From positions 1 to 31,720 of the forward strand of contig NZ_CABUIW010000021.1 of the NCBI RefSeq assembly GCF_902491705.1: a stretch of 31,720 bases of DNA, in the 5' to 3' direction. Position 1 is the stretch's first letter, and every line of letters begins with the position of its first letter. The DNA is from an uncultured Lactobacillus sp. GTDB taxonomy: Bacteria; Bacillota; Bacilli; Lactobacillales; Lactobacillaceae. The position numbers and the translations under genes are program-made. The notes below the pieces were generated by a model. That model had not been told where the DNA came from, searched no databases, and saw only the letters and a program-made list of their open reading frames with translations. Positions 1-7,566 of the stretch are shown piece by piece.

Positions 1-135
1 CTATTCTCCATGTTTATCTTTCTAAATAGTTCCAGTTTCCATATTCTTCTATATTTATCTACGTTTTGGCTAACAGTTAACTTCCTCCTTTATTGTCTAA
101 AATATCTACTATATATTACCATGAAATCGACATCT

Positions 136-171
136 AAAAAGGAATTGGTTAAAACTAGCCAATTCCTTTTT
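136..171 (-). terminator. Rho-independent terminator after mgtA
   Basis: The arms GGAATTGG (141-148) and CCAATTCC (159-166) pair perfectly and are extended by A5/T5 tracts. Read on the minus strand the hairpin ends in TTTTT directly downstream of the mgtA reading frame. It is symmetrical enough to act in both directions. Bases 1-135 hold no gene I can support. Confidence 0.85.
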
Positions 172-173
172 CA

Positions 174-2837
174 TTAAAATTTTCCATTTTTCAAATATAT
201 CTTTTTAACGATCGTGTTAAGCAGGACGTAAATTATTTCTAGTACTAAAACCACTCCCATAAAGCTAAATGGCAAATCCATCATGCCTAAGCTTGATGCA
301 ATGCTGGAAGATGGCAAAGCTGTTCCCCAGATTGCCAAACCAAATGTAACTAAAAAGACAATCGGCGTTGCATGTTGCCCAAAGAATGGGAACCTTTCAT
401 CACGCAAAACATGAATCGCCATTTCTCTAGTCCAAAGAGATTCAATAAAGATCCCTGAGTAAAACAGTGAGATAAAGACCCAATGGTGATAATTTGGTCC
501 TACTAGATATGGGCAAATTACGTAAAACATCAAAGCCATTGCAATAAAGTCGATAATTGCAGGAATTGGGCCAAAAGCTAAAACAAACTTAGGCCATTTT
601 TTAATTTACCATTTCTGCGGCTTTTTGACATAGCCTCTTGAAACACTGTCAAATGGGATAACTAAGCAGCTAACGCTATAAATCAAATTAAGAATAAGTA
701 GTTGTAGTGGCAACAATGGTAAAAATGGCAAAATCAGTGAAGCTACTAGCATGGTAATTACGCTACCTAAGTTAGTCACCAGGAAGGTCTTGATATATTT
801 CATCGTGTTTGAAAAGACCTTTCTACCATTCATGATCATTTCTTCTAGCAACTGCAAATCTTTTTGCTTAAAAATGATATCCGCAGATTCTCTAGTAATA
901 TCAACTGAATTTTCTGATGTAATCGTTACATCTGCTACTTTCATAGCAAGTGCATCTTTGTTGCCGTCGCCCATATAGCCAACAGTGTGACCATTATTTT
1001 TCAAAGCATCAATAATTTTTGTTCTTAACTCTGGTGTTAAATGAACGAAAATATCACACTTTTCAACGATCTCAGCTAACTCTTCAGGACTAGCTTTTTC
1101 TATCTGCTCACCGCCATAAACAGTATCAACGTTTAAGCCTACTTGCAAAGCGATCGCACGTGTTACTGCTTCGTTATCGCCAGTAAAAATCTTAACGTCA
1201 ATATTGTCCTGCTTAAGTTCTTGCAAAGCTTCTTTAGTACTTTCTTTTGGCGGATCAAGGTAGGCTAAATATCCTACAATGGTTAAATCATTTTCGTCCT
1301 TAGCTGAAAACTCACCAACTGGTGCTGGATTTAATCTGTAACCAACTAAGAGTACACGCAAACCATCGTCGTTTAATTCATCGATTTGATTCAAGATCTT
1401 TCTGCGCCATGCATCAGTTAATTCTTCGCTTCTACCGTTAATTTCAACCTTGCTTGAAATGTTGAGCATCCCTTCAGCTGCGCCCTTTGTCACGAGCATG
1501 TGCTGGCCGTGATGCTCATCGTTATCAACCACCACAACGCTCATTCTCTTGCGCGTATAATCAAATGGAATTTCATCGATCTTGTTATAGTCACGCTGAA
1601 TTTCATTAACATCGAGTTCATCGCCGGCCGCATCGATTACCGCTTTATCAATCAAATCCTTCATTCCAGTTTGGTAGTATGCATTCAAATAGGAAAATTT
1701 CAAAATCCGCGGCGTTTCTTGCATGTCTAAATCATAGTGGCGTTCAAGCACAACCTTATTTTGCGTTAAAGTACCTGTTTTATCGATACAAAAAGTATCA
1801 ATTGAGCCCAAATTTTGAATAGCATTCATTTGCTTGACTACGGCGCCTTTTTTAGACATTTCTAAGGCTCCTTTAGTCAAATTGCTGTTCACAATGATTG
1901 GCAAAACTTCTGGCGTAAGACCTACAGCTGCAGCTAAAGCGAAGATCAAGCTTTCACCCCAGTCACCTTTAGTTAAGCCATTAATAATAAACAAAATTGG
2001 GATCAAGATGGCAGCTGCTACAATCAAAATTTTGGCAAGTTGCTTCATCTCACGATCAAATAAAGTAGTCTTAACTTTCTTGCGTGAGATTTCCTGTACT
2101 TTTTTACCAAAAACAGTATTATTACCAACCGCAAAAACGATTCCGCTACCTGAACCAGAAACGATTGTCGTTCCCTCATATAAAATATTGGGATAGTTTA
2201 AATAGTCCTGCATACTCGGTTTAATGGTCACGTTAGCCATCTTTTCTACCGGCTCTGAGTCACCATCCAAGTAGCTATATGAACAAAACAAGTCTTTACT
2301 CGTTAATAATTTCATATCCGCAGGAATCATGTCCCCAGCAGATAAATTAATTACGTCTCCCACGACCACTTCGTCGGTAGGCAATTCCACATTTTTGCCA
2401 TCCCGGCGAATATTAGTCGTCACGGAAACTGTGTCCATCAGCTTTTCAGTTACTTTAGCAATCCTGATCTTTTGTGCAAAATTGACCACCACAGAAATGA
2501 TCAACATAATAATCATCACAATCACCGTATCATCATCACTATGATTTTGTGGCACCAAGATAGAACTGGTAAATAAGGTTAAAATAGTTAACCCAATTAG
2601 AGCAAGCGTAAATGGTGTAGCGATTGATTCCCACAGCAGTCGCCACTTAGAAGCATTAGAATTAGTTCGAATCCTATTTTCGCCATACTCTTTTCTATTT
2701 TCTTCAGCCTTTTTCGTAGAAAGTCCCTCAGCACTTGCCTGAAGTCGCGCCAACGTTTCACTACGCGATTCTCGGGCTATGCGCTGAATCCTTTGAATGT
2801 CGACATTTGATCGCTTCTTATCAGCTGCTTTTAACAT
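174..2837 (-). pseudogene. mgtA: Mg2+-transporting P-type ATPase MgtA, interrupted by an in-frame stop
   Basis: P3-type ATPase for Mg2+ import across the cell membrane. The reading frame spans 888 codons, the usual MgtA length, but codon 744 is TAA (606-608). The 743-residue first part ends at KPQKW, and the next codons continue in the same frame (IKKWPKFVLAFGPIPA...) through the last membrane segments to 174, so this is a nonsense substitution and not a frameshift. Visible motifs are GLTPE (306-310), the phosphorylation site DKTGTLT (Asp352) and KGAAEG. Two motifs are off consensus: the actuator TGES reads DGDS (~191-194), and GDGxND reads GDGNKD (623-628). The stop removes about the last 143 residues, including C-terminal helices, so the product is probably inactive. 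Start: ATG at 2837 behind GAGAGGGGC. An M-box riboswitch precedes it. A sequencing error at 606-608 is the main alternative. Confidence 0.85.
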
Positions 2838-2870
2838 TCTTTGCCCCTCTCATTCGATGACAAGCAAAAC

Positions 2871-2906
2871 AAAAAAGCCACCTACTGTTTCTGTAGGTGA
2901 CTTTTG
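2871..2906 (-). terminator. M-box expression-platform terminator
   Basis: On the minus strand AAGTCACCTAC and GTAGGTGGCTT pair (one G-U) around a 7-base loop and are followed by TTTTTTG. The hairpin lies between the M-box aptamer and the mgtA Shine-Dalgarno sequence, as expected for transcription termination when Mg2+ is plentiful. Confidence 0.9.
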
Positions 2907-3079
2907 CCAAGCAAGGCTTTGTCATACTCGTCGTTCAGTTTTAACACTACGTGACGTAAGCACATGCTAGCTATCTGGATCTCGCCTTAAGTCGACGACA
3001 CCTATTTAACCCGTTGGCATCTCTGGATGTTTCTGGGCGATAGCGTGTGTTCACGTAGGAGTCTCACCTAACAGTTTTT
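2907..3079 (-). promoter_or_regulatory. M-box (ykoK) magnesium riboswitch
   Basis: Read on minus, the segment opens with the conserved M-box 5' element GTTAGGTGAGACTCCTA (about 3074-3055). It continues with the conserved GCTAT-CGCCCAGAAA-CATCC block (about 3046-3025), GATGCCAACGGGTT and a 3' closing region around 2920-2945. This order matches the Mg2+-sensing M-box family, which controls Mg2+ transporters in Bacillota. The terminator at 2871-2906 and mgtA follow at once. Identification is from recognised conserved blocks, not from a covariance search. Confidence 0.92.
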
Positions 3080-3085
3080 TTGCTA

Positions 3086-3130
3086 ATTATATCCACAAGA
3101 AAGTTTAAGGACTTACGATGAATAAGTCAA
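3086..3130 (-). promoter_or_regulatory. Promoter(s) of the M-box/mgtA transcript
   Basis: Minus strand: TTGACT (3130-3125), a 17-base spacer and TAAACT (3107-3102) form a good sigma-A promoter. A second candidate -10, TATAAT, lies at 3091-3086, only a few bases before the riboswitch. Both lie between the stop of the upstream TPM gene and the aptamer. Confidence 0.6.
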
Positions 3131-3135
3131 GCGAC

Positions 3136-3753
3136 CTAATTGCGGAAAGTGTTATTATTACGGCCGAATCTCTTTAATACATAGACGATTGCGATAATTA
3201 AAAATGCTAAAGCTAAGGCAATCGGAAGTGCTATTCTATGCGGATGAGAAATTTTATTTTGTTCACTGGTCGATAAATCATATTTGTCTAGCGCATATTG
3301 ATATTGTTGGTCAACTTTGGTGGCACATGCTCTAAACACAAAGCGCAGTCCCTCGTTAAATTTTGCATTATTGCGGCTGCGTAATTTATCTACTTCAGCT
3401 CTGATAATGTTAGCACGGGCATCCGCAGTGAACGCACCATGCAAATCTTTAGTAGAAAAGATTTGCACATTACGCTTCTTGCCTTTTTGCCCAACAACGA
3501 TAAAGACCGACCGTTTAGAATGATTTAACGCCTTTGGAGTTAATCTATATAGCCTTTTAACTGTGATAACCGAAATCTGCGGCTGTTCTTTAGTTTGAAA
3601 ATAGCGATTATTCTTTTCAGTAATTAAAGTCTTAGTCTCTTTATTCAGAATATGCGCACCATCTTCAATATTAGGTTGAACGAATCCGGTCGTCGTCAAA
3701 AAGACCAATAATAAACCGATTAAACTAACTAAACTAATTTTCGTCTTCTTCAA
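3136..3753 (-). CDS. TPM-domain membrane-anchored protein
   Basis: About 205 residues. The frame opens at 3822, but the best start is the TTG at 3753. That start gives a clean signal sequence (KKTK then SLVSLIGLLLVFLTTTG), whereas the upstream 23 codons lie wholly inside comEB and place 23 polar residues ahead of it. After the signal comes a TPM-like domain (NIEDGAHILNKE... then QISVITVKRL, FIVVGQKGKKRNVQIF), and near the C-terminus one membrane helix (IALPIALALAFLIIAIVYVL) with a basic tail. TPM proteins are exported or membrane proteins, in some cases phosphatases or photosystem repair factors; the role in lactobacilli is unclear. It overlaps comEB by 20 bases and is probably the last gene of trpS-comEB-TPM. 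No terminator is seen before the mgtA promoter. Confidence 0.7.
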   Translation of the reverse strand: MKKTKISLVSLIGLLLVFLTTTGFVQPNIEDGAHILNKETKTLITEKNNRYFQTKEQPQISVITVKRLYRLTPKALNHSKRSVFIVVGQKGKKRNVQIFSTKDLHGAFTADARANIIRAEVDKLRSRNNAKFNEGLRFVFRACATKVDQQYQYALDKYDLSTSEQNKISHPHRIALPIALALAFLIIAIVYVLKRFGRNNNTFRN

Positions 3754-4213
3754 GTTTATGGGCCAAGCTTTCCACGTATTTTCGATCGATTTTAATTTGT
3801 TCATATGGTACCCCGCAATCATGAAGCAGCTGCATTGCTAGTGGATTATCACGATAATCAAAATAATAATTAATTTTCTTAATGCCTGCTTGAAGTAAAG
3901 CCTTGCAGCAGTTGTAACAAGGAAAGTGAGTCACATAAATTTCAGTGTTTTCAGTAGAAACACCAAACTTAGCACATTGAATAATCGCATTCATCTCTGA
4001 GTGAATCGTTCTTACGCAGTGTCCATCAACCATTTGGTGGCCAACATCATCGCAATGTGGCTGCCCTGAAACTGAACCATTATAACCTGTACCAATAATT
4101 CTATGATCTTTGACTAGTACACTGCCCACTAATGCTCTATTACAAGTAGAACGCTGAGCAATTACTAGTGCCTGCATCATAAAATACTGTTTCCATGGAA
4201 TTCGATCATGCAT
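3734..4213 (-). CDS. comEB: dCMP deaminase (ComEB family)
   Basis: 159 residues. Zinc-dependent deaminase that converts dCMP to dUMP for thymidylate synthesis. Zinc-site residues are visible: His71 and Glu73 in IHSEMNAI, and Cys99/Cys102 in PCYNC. The N-terminal half has the usual TCNRALVGSVLVKD and GTGYNG stretches. Start: ATG at 4213 behind GAGGATAAAG. It lies 21 bases after trpS and overlaps the next gene, so it is probably the middle gene of a three-gene operon. The symbol follows the Bacillus comE locus name; no comEA or comEC is beside it here. Confidence 0.92.
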   Translation of the reverse strand: MHDRIPWKQYFMMQALVIAQRSTCNRALVGSVLVKDHRIIGTGYNGSVSGQPHCDDVGHQMVDGHCVRTIHSEMNAIIQCAKFGVSTENTEIYVTHFPCYNCCKALLQAGIKKINYYFDYRDNPLAMQLLHDCGVPYEQIKIDRKYVESLAHKLEEDEN

Positions 4214-4234
4214 GACTTTATCCTCACTATTTAA

Positions 4235-5257
4235 TTATCTATTCTTAAAGTAGTTCAAACCAATGGCATCACGAACTTGCTCTAGAGTTTCATTAGCTAC
4301 CTTATTAGCCTTATTTGAACCTTCCAAAAGCATTTCGTAAACTGCATCTTCATCTTGAGCGAATTTTTCACGGCGTTCACGAATAGGTGCAAGTTCTGCT
4401 TCAAGGACTTTATTTAAGTAACGCTTAATCTTAACGTCACCTAAGCCACCTTTTTGGTATTCTGCCTTAAGTTCTGCTACCTTATCTTTATCTGGATCAA
4501 ATACATCAAGGTAAGTAAAGACAGTGTTGCCTTCAATCTTACCTGGATCTTCTACGTGAATGTGGTTTGGATCAGTGTACATTGACATAACTTTCTTTTG
4601 TACAGTCTTTGCATCATCTGATAAGTAAATCGCATTGCCAAGAGACTTGGACATCTTTGCATTACCGTCAAGACCTGGAAGACGACCTTGGCCCTTTGGT
4701 GGGAAGTAACCCTTAGGTTCAACCAAAATGTCAGTGTTGTAAACTCTATTGAATGTTCTAACGATTTCACGAGTTTGTTCAAGCATTGGTTCTTGGTCGT
4801 CCCCTACAGGAATTACAGTTGCCTTAAAGGCAGTAATATCTGCAGCTTGTGAAACTGGGTAGTTCAAGAAACCTACAGGAATAGAATCTTTGAAGTCTTT
4901 TTGCTTAATTTCTGTTTTAACAGTTGGGTTTCTTTCAAGACGAGCAACAGTTACTAAATCCATGTAGTAAGCAGTAAGTTCAAACAAAGCAGGAATTTGT
5001 GATTGAACATAAATAGTAGACTTTTCAGGATCAAGACCAACAGCTAAGTAGTCTAAAGCTACTTGAATCAAGCTGTTGCGGATCTTTTCTGGATTACGAG
5101 CATTATCAGTTAAAGCTTGCGTATCAGCGATCATAATATAAGGATCATATTTACCAGAATTTTGCAACTTTACTCTATTTTTCAAAGAACCGATGTAGTG
5201 ACCGATGTGAAGTTTACCGGTTGGACGGTCACCTGTTAATAAAATTTCTTTTGCCAT
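4235..5257 (-). CDS. trpS: Tryptophanyl-tRNA synthetase
   Basis: 340 residues, full length for bacterial TrpRS. Class Ic synthetase that charges tRNA-Trp in the cytoplasm. Class I signatures are PTGKLHIGH (HIGH at 17-20) and KMSKS (201-205); the family stretch VGDDQEPMLEQTREI is at about 151-165. Start: ATG at 5257 with AGAAGGAT eight bases upstream. The 100-bp upstream interval shows no T-box leader, so no tRNA-dependent attenuation is evident. The next gene downstream is comEB, 21 bases away. Confidence 0.97.
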   Translation of the reverse strand: MAKEILLTGDRPTGKLHIGHYIGSLKNRVKLQNSGKYDPYIMIADTQALTDNARNPEKIRNSLIQVALDYLAVGLDPEKSTIYVQSQIPALFELTAYYMDLVTVARLERNPTVKTEIKQKDFKDSIPVGFLNYPVSQAADITAFKATVIPVGDDQEPMLEQTREIVRTFNRVYNTDILVEPKGYFPPKGQGRLPGLDGNAKMSKSLGNAIYLSDDAKTVQKKVMSMYTDPNHIHVEDPGKIEGNTVFTYLDVFDPDKDKVAELKAEYQKGGLGDVKIKRYLNKVLEAELAPIRERREKFAQDEDAVYEMLLEGSNKANKVANETLEQVRDAIGLNYFKNR

Positions 5258-5366
5258 AGTTTTATCCTTCTTAATTTTTTATTTTCCTTATTATTTGTTT
5301 AATCAACTAATTTTAACAAAAATTAAGCTATGATTAAACTGTCACTACTGTGAAAGGATGATCCAC

Positions 5367-5966
5367 ATGTGTAATCAATTTTGCGTACCTAAATTAGCTA
5401 AAATCAAACAGTACTTAAATGAAGATTTACAATTGCCATTAGTTAAACCAGAAATAGCAGACTATGATGAAAAGGATATTTTTCCAAATCAAGAAGCGCC
5501 GGTTTTGCTTTATCAAAATAATAATTTGCAATTAGTAAACAAAAATTGGGGCTACCCTAGTCCAGTTGATGCAAATAAGCCAATGTTTAACGCCAGAATT
5601 GAACGCTTTTATGAACAAAGACCTTCAATGTGGGATGAATCTTTTGCCAAACAACGCTGCATCATCTTAACTGACGAATTTTTTGAATATTCAAAAAAGA
5701 CCTATCAGGCAAACGGCAAAAAATACCATGAGCGCTATAGCTTTAAAACAAACAATCCAATTACGATGATTGCTGGCATTTATGATCAAAACAATTTTGC
5801 CATGGTCACAACTAATCCTAATTCAGCTATGGCACCTATTCATAATCGCATGCCATTAGTCATTGAACCTAGCGAACTACGCCGCTGGCTTTTTCAAAAC
5901 TTCACTAGCTTGATTGATCGCCAAAACATTTCACTATCTGTCCAAAAACAGCCACATAGAAAATAA
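5367..5966 (+). CDS. SRAP-family abasic-site shield protein (YedK/HMCES-like)
   Basis: 199 residues when started at the ATG at 5367. The frame opens 9 bases earlier (5358), but the Shine-Dalgarno AAAGGATGA (5352-5360) fits 5367, and only that start gives Met-Cys. SRAP proteins need Cys2 at the mature N-terminus to form the thiazolidine crosslink with an abasic site in single-stranded DNA. Other active-site residues fit E. coli YedK: Asn75 and Arg77 (FNARIE), Glu107 (DEFFEY) and His159 (IHNRMP). The usual aromatic Trp after that Glu is Tyr here. Despite the family name (SOS-response-associated peptidase), I see no LexA box. It is monocistronic, divergent from trpS and followed by tRNA-Gly. Confidence 0.88.
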   Translation: MCNQFCVPKLAKIKQYLNEDLQLPLVKPEIADYDEKDIFPNQEAPVLLYQNNNLQLVNKNWGYPSPVDANKPMFNARIERFYEQRPSMWDESFAKQRCIILTDEFFEYSKKTYQANGKKYHERYSFKTNNPITMIAGIYDQNNFAMVTTNPNSAMAPIHNRMPLVIEPSELRRWLFQNFTSLIDRQNISLSVQKQPHRK

Positions 5967-5968
5967 AA

Positions 5969-5998
5969 TTGTTTTATTAGTTAAAAGCATGATAAAAT
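5969..5998 (+). promoter_or_regulatory. Promoter of tRNA-Gly
   Basis: TTGTTT (5969-5974), an 18-base spacer and TAAAAT (5993-5998), with TG one base before the -10 (extended -10). It would start transcription a few bases before the tRNA at 6010. Confidence 0.55.
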
Positions 5999-6009
5999 AA
6001 ATGAGTATT

Positions 6010-6080
6010 GCGGGTATAGTTAAATGGTAGAACGACAGCTTCCCAAGCTGTAGATGCGGGTTCGATTCACGCTATCCGCT
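6010..6080 (+). tRNA. tRNA-Gly (anticodon CCC)
   Basis: 71 bases fold as a cloverleaf. The acceptor GCGGGTA pairs with TATCCGC (one G-U). The anticodon stem ACAGC/GCTGT holds the loop TTCCCAA, with anticodon CCC for GGG codons. The discriminator is T73, as in Gram-positive tRNA-Gly, and CCA is not encoded. Two pairs are broken: A13-G22 in the D stem and G52-A62 in the T stem (GCGGG/CACGC). It is recognisably a tRNA gene, but its folding quality is below normal for this family. Confidence 0.85.
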
Positions 6081-6097
6081 TTTTTTATACAAAAAAA

Positions 6098-6132
6098 CAG
6101 GGATGAAATTTTCATCCCTGCTTTTCTTTTTT
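6098..6132. terminator. Bidirectional terminator between tRNA-Gly and the CPBP-like gene
   Basis: The stem CAGGGATGAAA / TTTCATCCCTG (6098-6120) is followed on plus by CTTTTCTTTTTT and on minus by TTTTTTTGTAT. It can end both the tRNA transcript (+) and the CPBP-like/greA transcript (-). Confidence 0.85.
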
Positions 6133-6793
6133 AAACCATAATTACAGTTAAAACGCCGCTTAATATCGCCAGATACATCGGCATAAAAATAGTCTGTGAA
6201 TATAAGTAGCTCCATGCAAAGAGCATGCCGTAAATTGCTTCAATGATGAAGTCTGCAAGTGAACTTTGATAATTTAATACGCTGAAAATCAATCCAGAAA
6301 CGATAATTCCTACAACTGCAACTTGAACGCTATCTTTACGAAAAGCATAGTTAAATAAAAAGCCAGTTGCTAAGAATTCTTGCAGAATCGGTAAGACAAT
6401 CCCTTGCACCACGATCAAGAACCAGAACATCCCTGTCGATTGATTCTTTAAATAAATCGTTTGGAAATCATAAAGGTTTATTTTGCCATACGCCTGCAAA
6501 TATGAAATCGAAATTCGAGTTGCAGTAATCACCAGCGTTAATAAAACCACCGCTGAGAAATTCCCTAGCCACGGCAATTTAAAGTCACGGGCAAAAAAGC
6601 GACTTTCGCGATTAAACCAATATATATAAAATAGCAAAATCATTGCAGCAGTAACAGCGAATAAAATCAAATCCCAAACATGCAACGGTGATTTTCTAGT
6701 AACAAGTTTCACTACTGCAAAGACCATCACATAACCGATCAGATACACTGCATAGCGAATGACATTGCCCTCTCTTGATTCTGGCGTATTCAA
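6131..6793 (-). CDS. CPBP-like multi-membrane protein with degenerate protease motifs
   Basis: 220 residues if started at the TTG at 6793. That start sits eight bases after AGGAG, whereas the upstream GTG (6802) overlaps the Shine-Dalgarno sequence. Six or seven hydrophobic segments and the overall layout resemble the CPBP (Abi, CAAX-protease-like) family. The family motifs are altered: EExxxR reads QEFLAT (138-143), FxxxH reads FSVLN (170-174), and the last His motif near IFMPMYLAIL has no His. If it belongs to the family it is probably not a working metalloprotease. It lies 76 bases downstream of greA on the same strand and is probably cotranscribed. Function unknown. Confidence 0.65.
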   Translation of the reverse strand: MNTPESREGNVIRYAVYLIGYVMVFAVVKLVTRKSPLHVWDLILFAVTAAMILLFYIYWFNRESRFFARDFKLPWLGNFSAVVLLTLVITATRISISYLQAYGKINLYDFQTIYLKNQSTGMFWFLIVVQGIVLPILQEFLATGFLFNYAFRKDSVQVAVVGIIVSGLIFSVLNYQSSLADFIIEAIYGMLFAWSYLYSQTIFMPMYLAILSGVLTVIMV

Positions 6794-6869
6794 AACCTTC
6801 ACTCCTAATCTGGATTGTATCCTACAAATCCAATATTATACCAAAAAAATACAGTTAATTGAATATGGA

Positions 6870-7331
6870 CTACTTCACTTCAACTACAGTTACCTTATAT
6901 TCTCCTGCTGGAGCCTCAACTGTAGAAGTAGTTCCCGCTGTTTTTTTCATAATTGCTTGCCCTAATGGTGAATCAAAAGATATTTTTCCGTCAGCAAGAT
7001 CGGCTTCCATTCGACCCACAATTTTATATTCTTCAGTTTCATCATCGTCATCAAACTTTAAGACGACAGTTTTACCTAAATCCACTTTGCCGTCATCCTT
7101 AGTTTCAATAATTTCCGCATATTTTAGTTGCTTGCCTAAATAGCGCAAACGGCTTTGCAAGTGACCTAAATCACGCTTAGCTTCAGTATATTCCGTATTT
7201 TCTGACAAATCGCCTAGAGCACGCGCTGCCTGCAAAATTTTAATTCTGCGTGGACGATCCTTTTTTAAACGCGCAATTTCATCTTCGATTTGTTTATAGC
7301 CTTCCGGCGTCATTTTTTGAAAATATACCAT
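6870..7331 (-). CDS. greA: Transcription elongation factor GreA
   Basis: 153 residues. GreA rescues backtracked RNA polymerase by stimulating cleavage of the nascent transcript. The N-terminal coiled coil (about 1-77) carries the acidic tip DLSENTEY with Asp41 and Glu44. The C-terminal FKBP-like domain runs from about 80 and includes GRMEADLADGKISFDSPLGQAI. Start: ATG at 7331 with AAAGGAG upstream. Its promoter (7356-7384) is well formed. Some lactobacilli carry a second greA elsewhere; whether this is the main copy cannot be told from here. Confidence 0.95.
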   Translation of the reverse strand: MVYFQKMTPEGYKQIEDEIARLKKDRPRRIKILQAARALGDLSENTEYTEAKRDLGHLQSRLRYLGKQLKYAEIIETKDDGKVDLGKTVVLKFDDDDETEEYKIVGRMEADLADGKISFDSPLGQAIMKKTAGTTSTVEAPAGEYKVTVVEVK

Positions 7332-7355
7332 AATACTGTTCTCCTTTATTCATTA

Positions 7356-7384
7356 ATTATACAAAAGTTATCCACAAGTGTTAA
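7356..7384 (-). promoter_or_regulatory. greA promoter
   Basis: Minus strand TTAACA (7384-7379), a 17-base spacer and a perfect TATAAT (7361-7356), ending 25 bases before the greA ATG. It is divergent from the hsp20 promoter. Confidence 0.8.
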
Positions 7385-7387
7385 TCA

Positions 7388-7442
7388 TTGATTTGATCAA
7401 CTTTTCAGTTAAAAATTAGCACTATATGCTTTTGAGTGCTAA
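7388..7442 (+). promoter_or_regulatory. hsp20 promoter with CIRCE operator (HrcA)
   Basis: The CIRCE inverted repeat spans 7416-7442: TTAGCACTA, nine bases, GAGTGCTAA. The right arm is the exact consensus and the left arm differs in its last base. It begins just after a plausible promoter (TTGATT at 7388-7393, 16-base spacer, TAAAAA at 7410-7415), so it would cover the start site, the usual place for HrcA repression. CIRCE is best known at groESL and dnaK operons; here it controls a small heat-shock gene. Confidence 0.85.
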
Positions 7443-7480
7443 ATAGTTTAACTTTAATCAGAAACGACTACAATAATCAG

Positions 7481-7556
7481 TGTAAGGAAAAAGAGATCAG
7501 ATAAACAAAAACGATCCTTACAAAATTTAAATTAAGACAACAAAAATGAAAGGAAG
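7481..7556 (+). promoter_or_regulatory. Structured 5' leader of hsp20
   Basis: In the roughly 145-base leader, TGTAAGGA (7481-7488) pairs perfectly with TCCTTACA (7515-7522). The TCCTT of the second arm could instead pair with AAGGA of the Shine-Dalgarno (AAAGGAAG, 7549-7556). The two pairings exclude each other, which resembles a switch or thermometer, but the stems are short. Confidence 0.35.
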
Positions 7557-7566
7557 TTTTTATATT

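Noticed and set aside
1..176. A 58-codon plus-strand open frame rich in Leu/Phe, and a minus-strand AAAGGAGG site near 84-92
   Set aside because: The plus frame is what AT-rich sequence gives by chance and has no Shine-Dalgarno sequence. The minus site has no usable start codon within reach, and the frame leaves the window after a few codons.
5258..5357. A T-box leader upstream of trpS
   Set aside because: Only about 100 bases separate trpS from the divergent gene, with no T-box sequence or terminator.
7546..7566. An earlier ATG for hsp20 adding seven residues
   Set aside because: It overlaps the Shine-Dalgarno of the ATG at 7567 and has none of its own.
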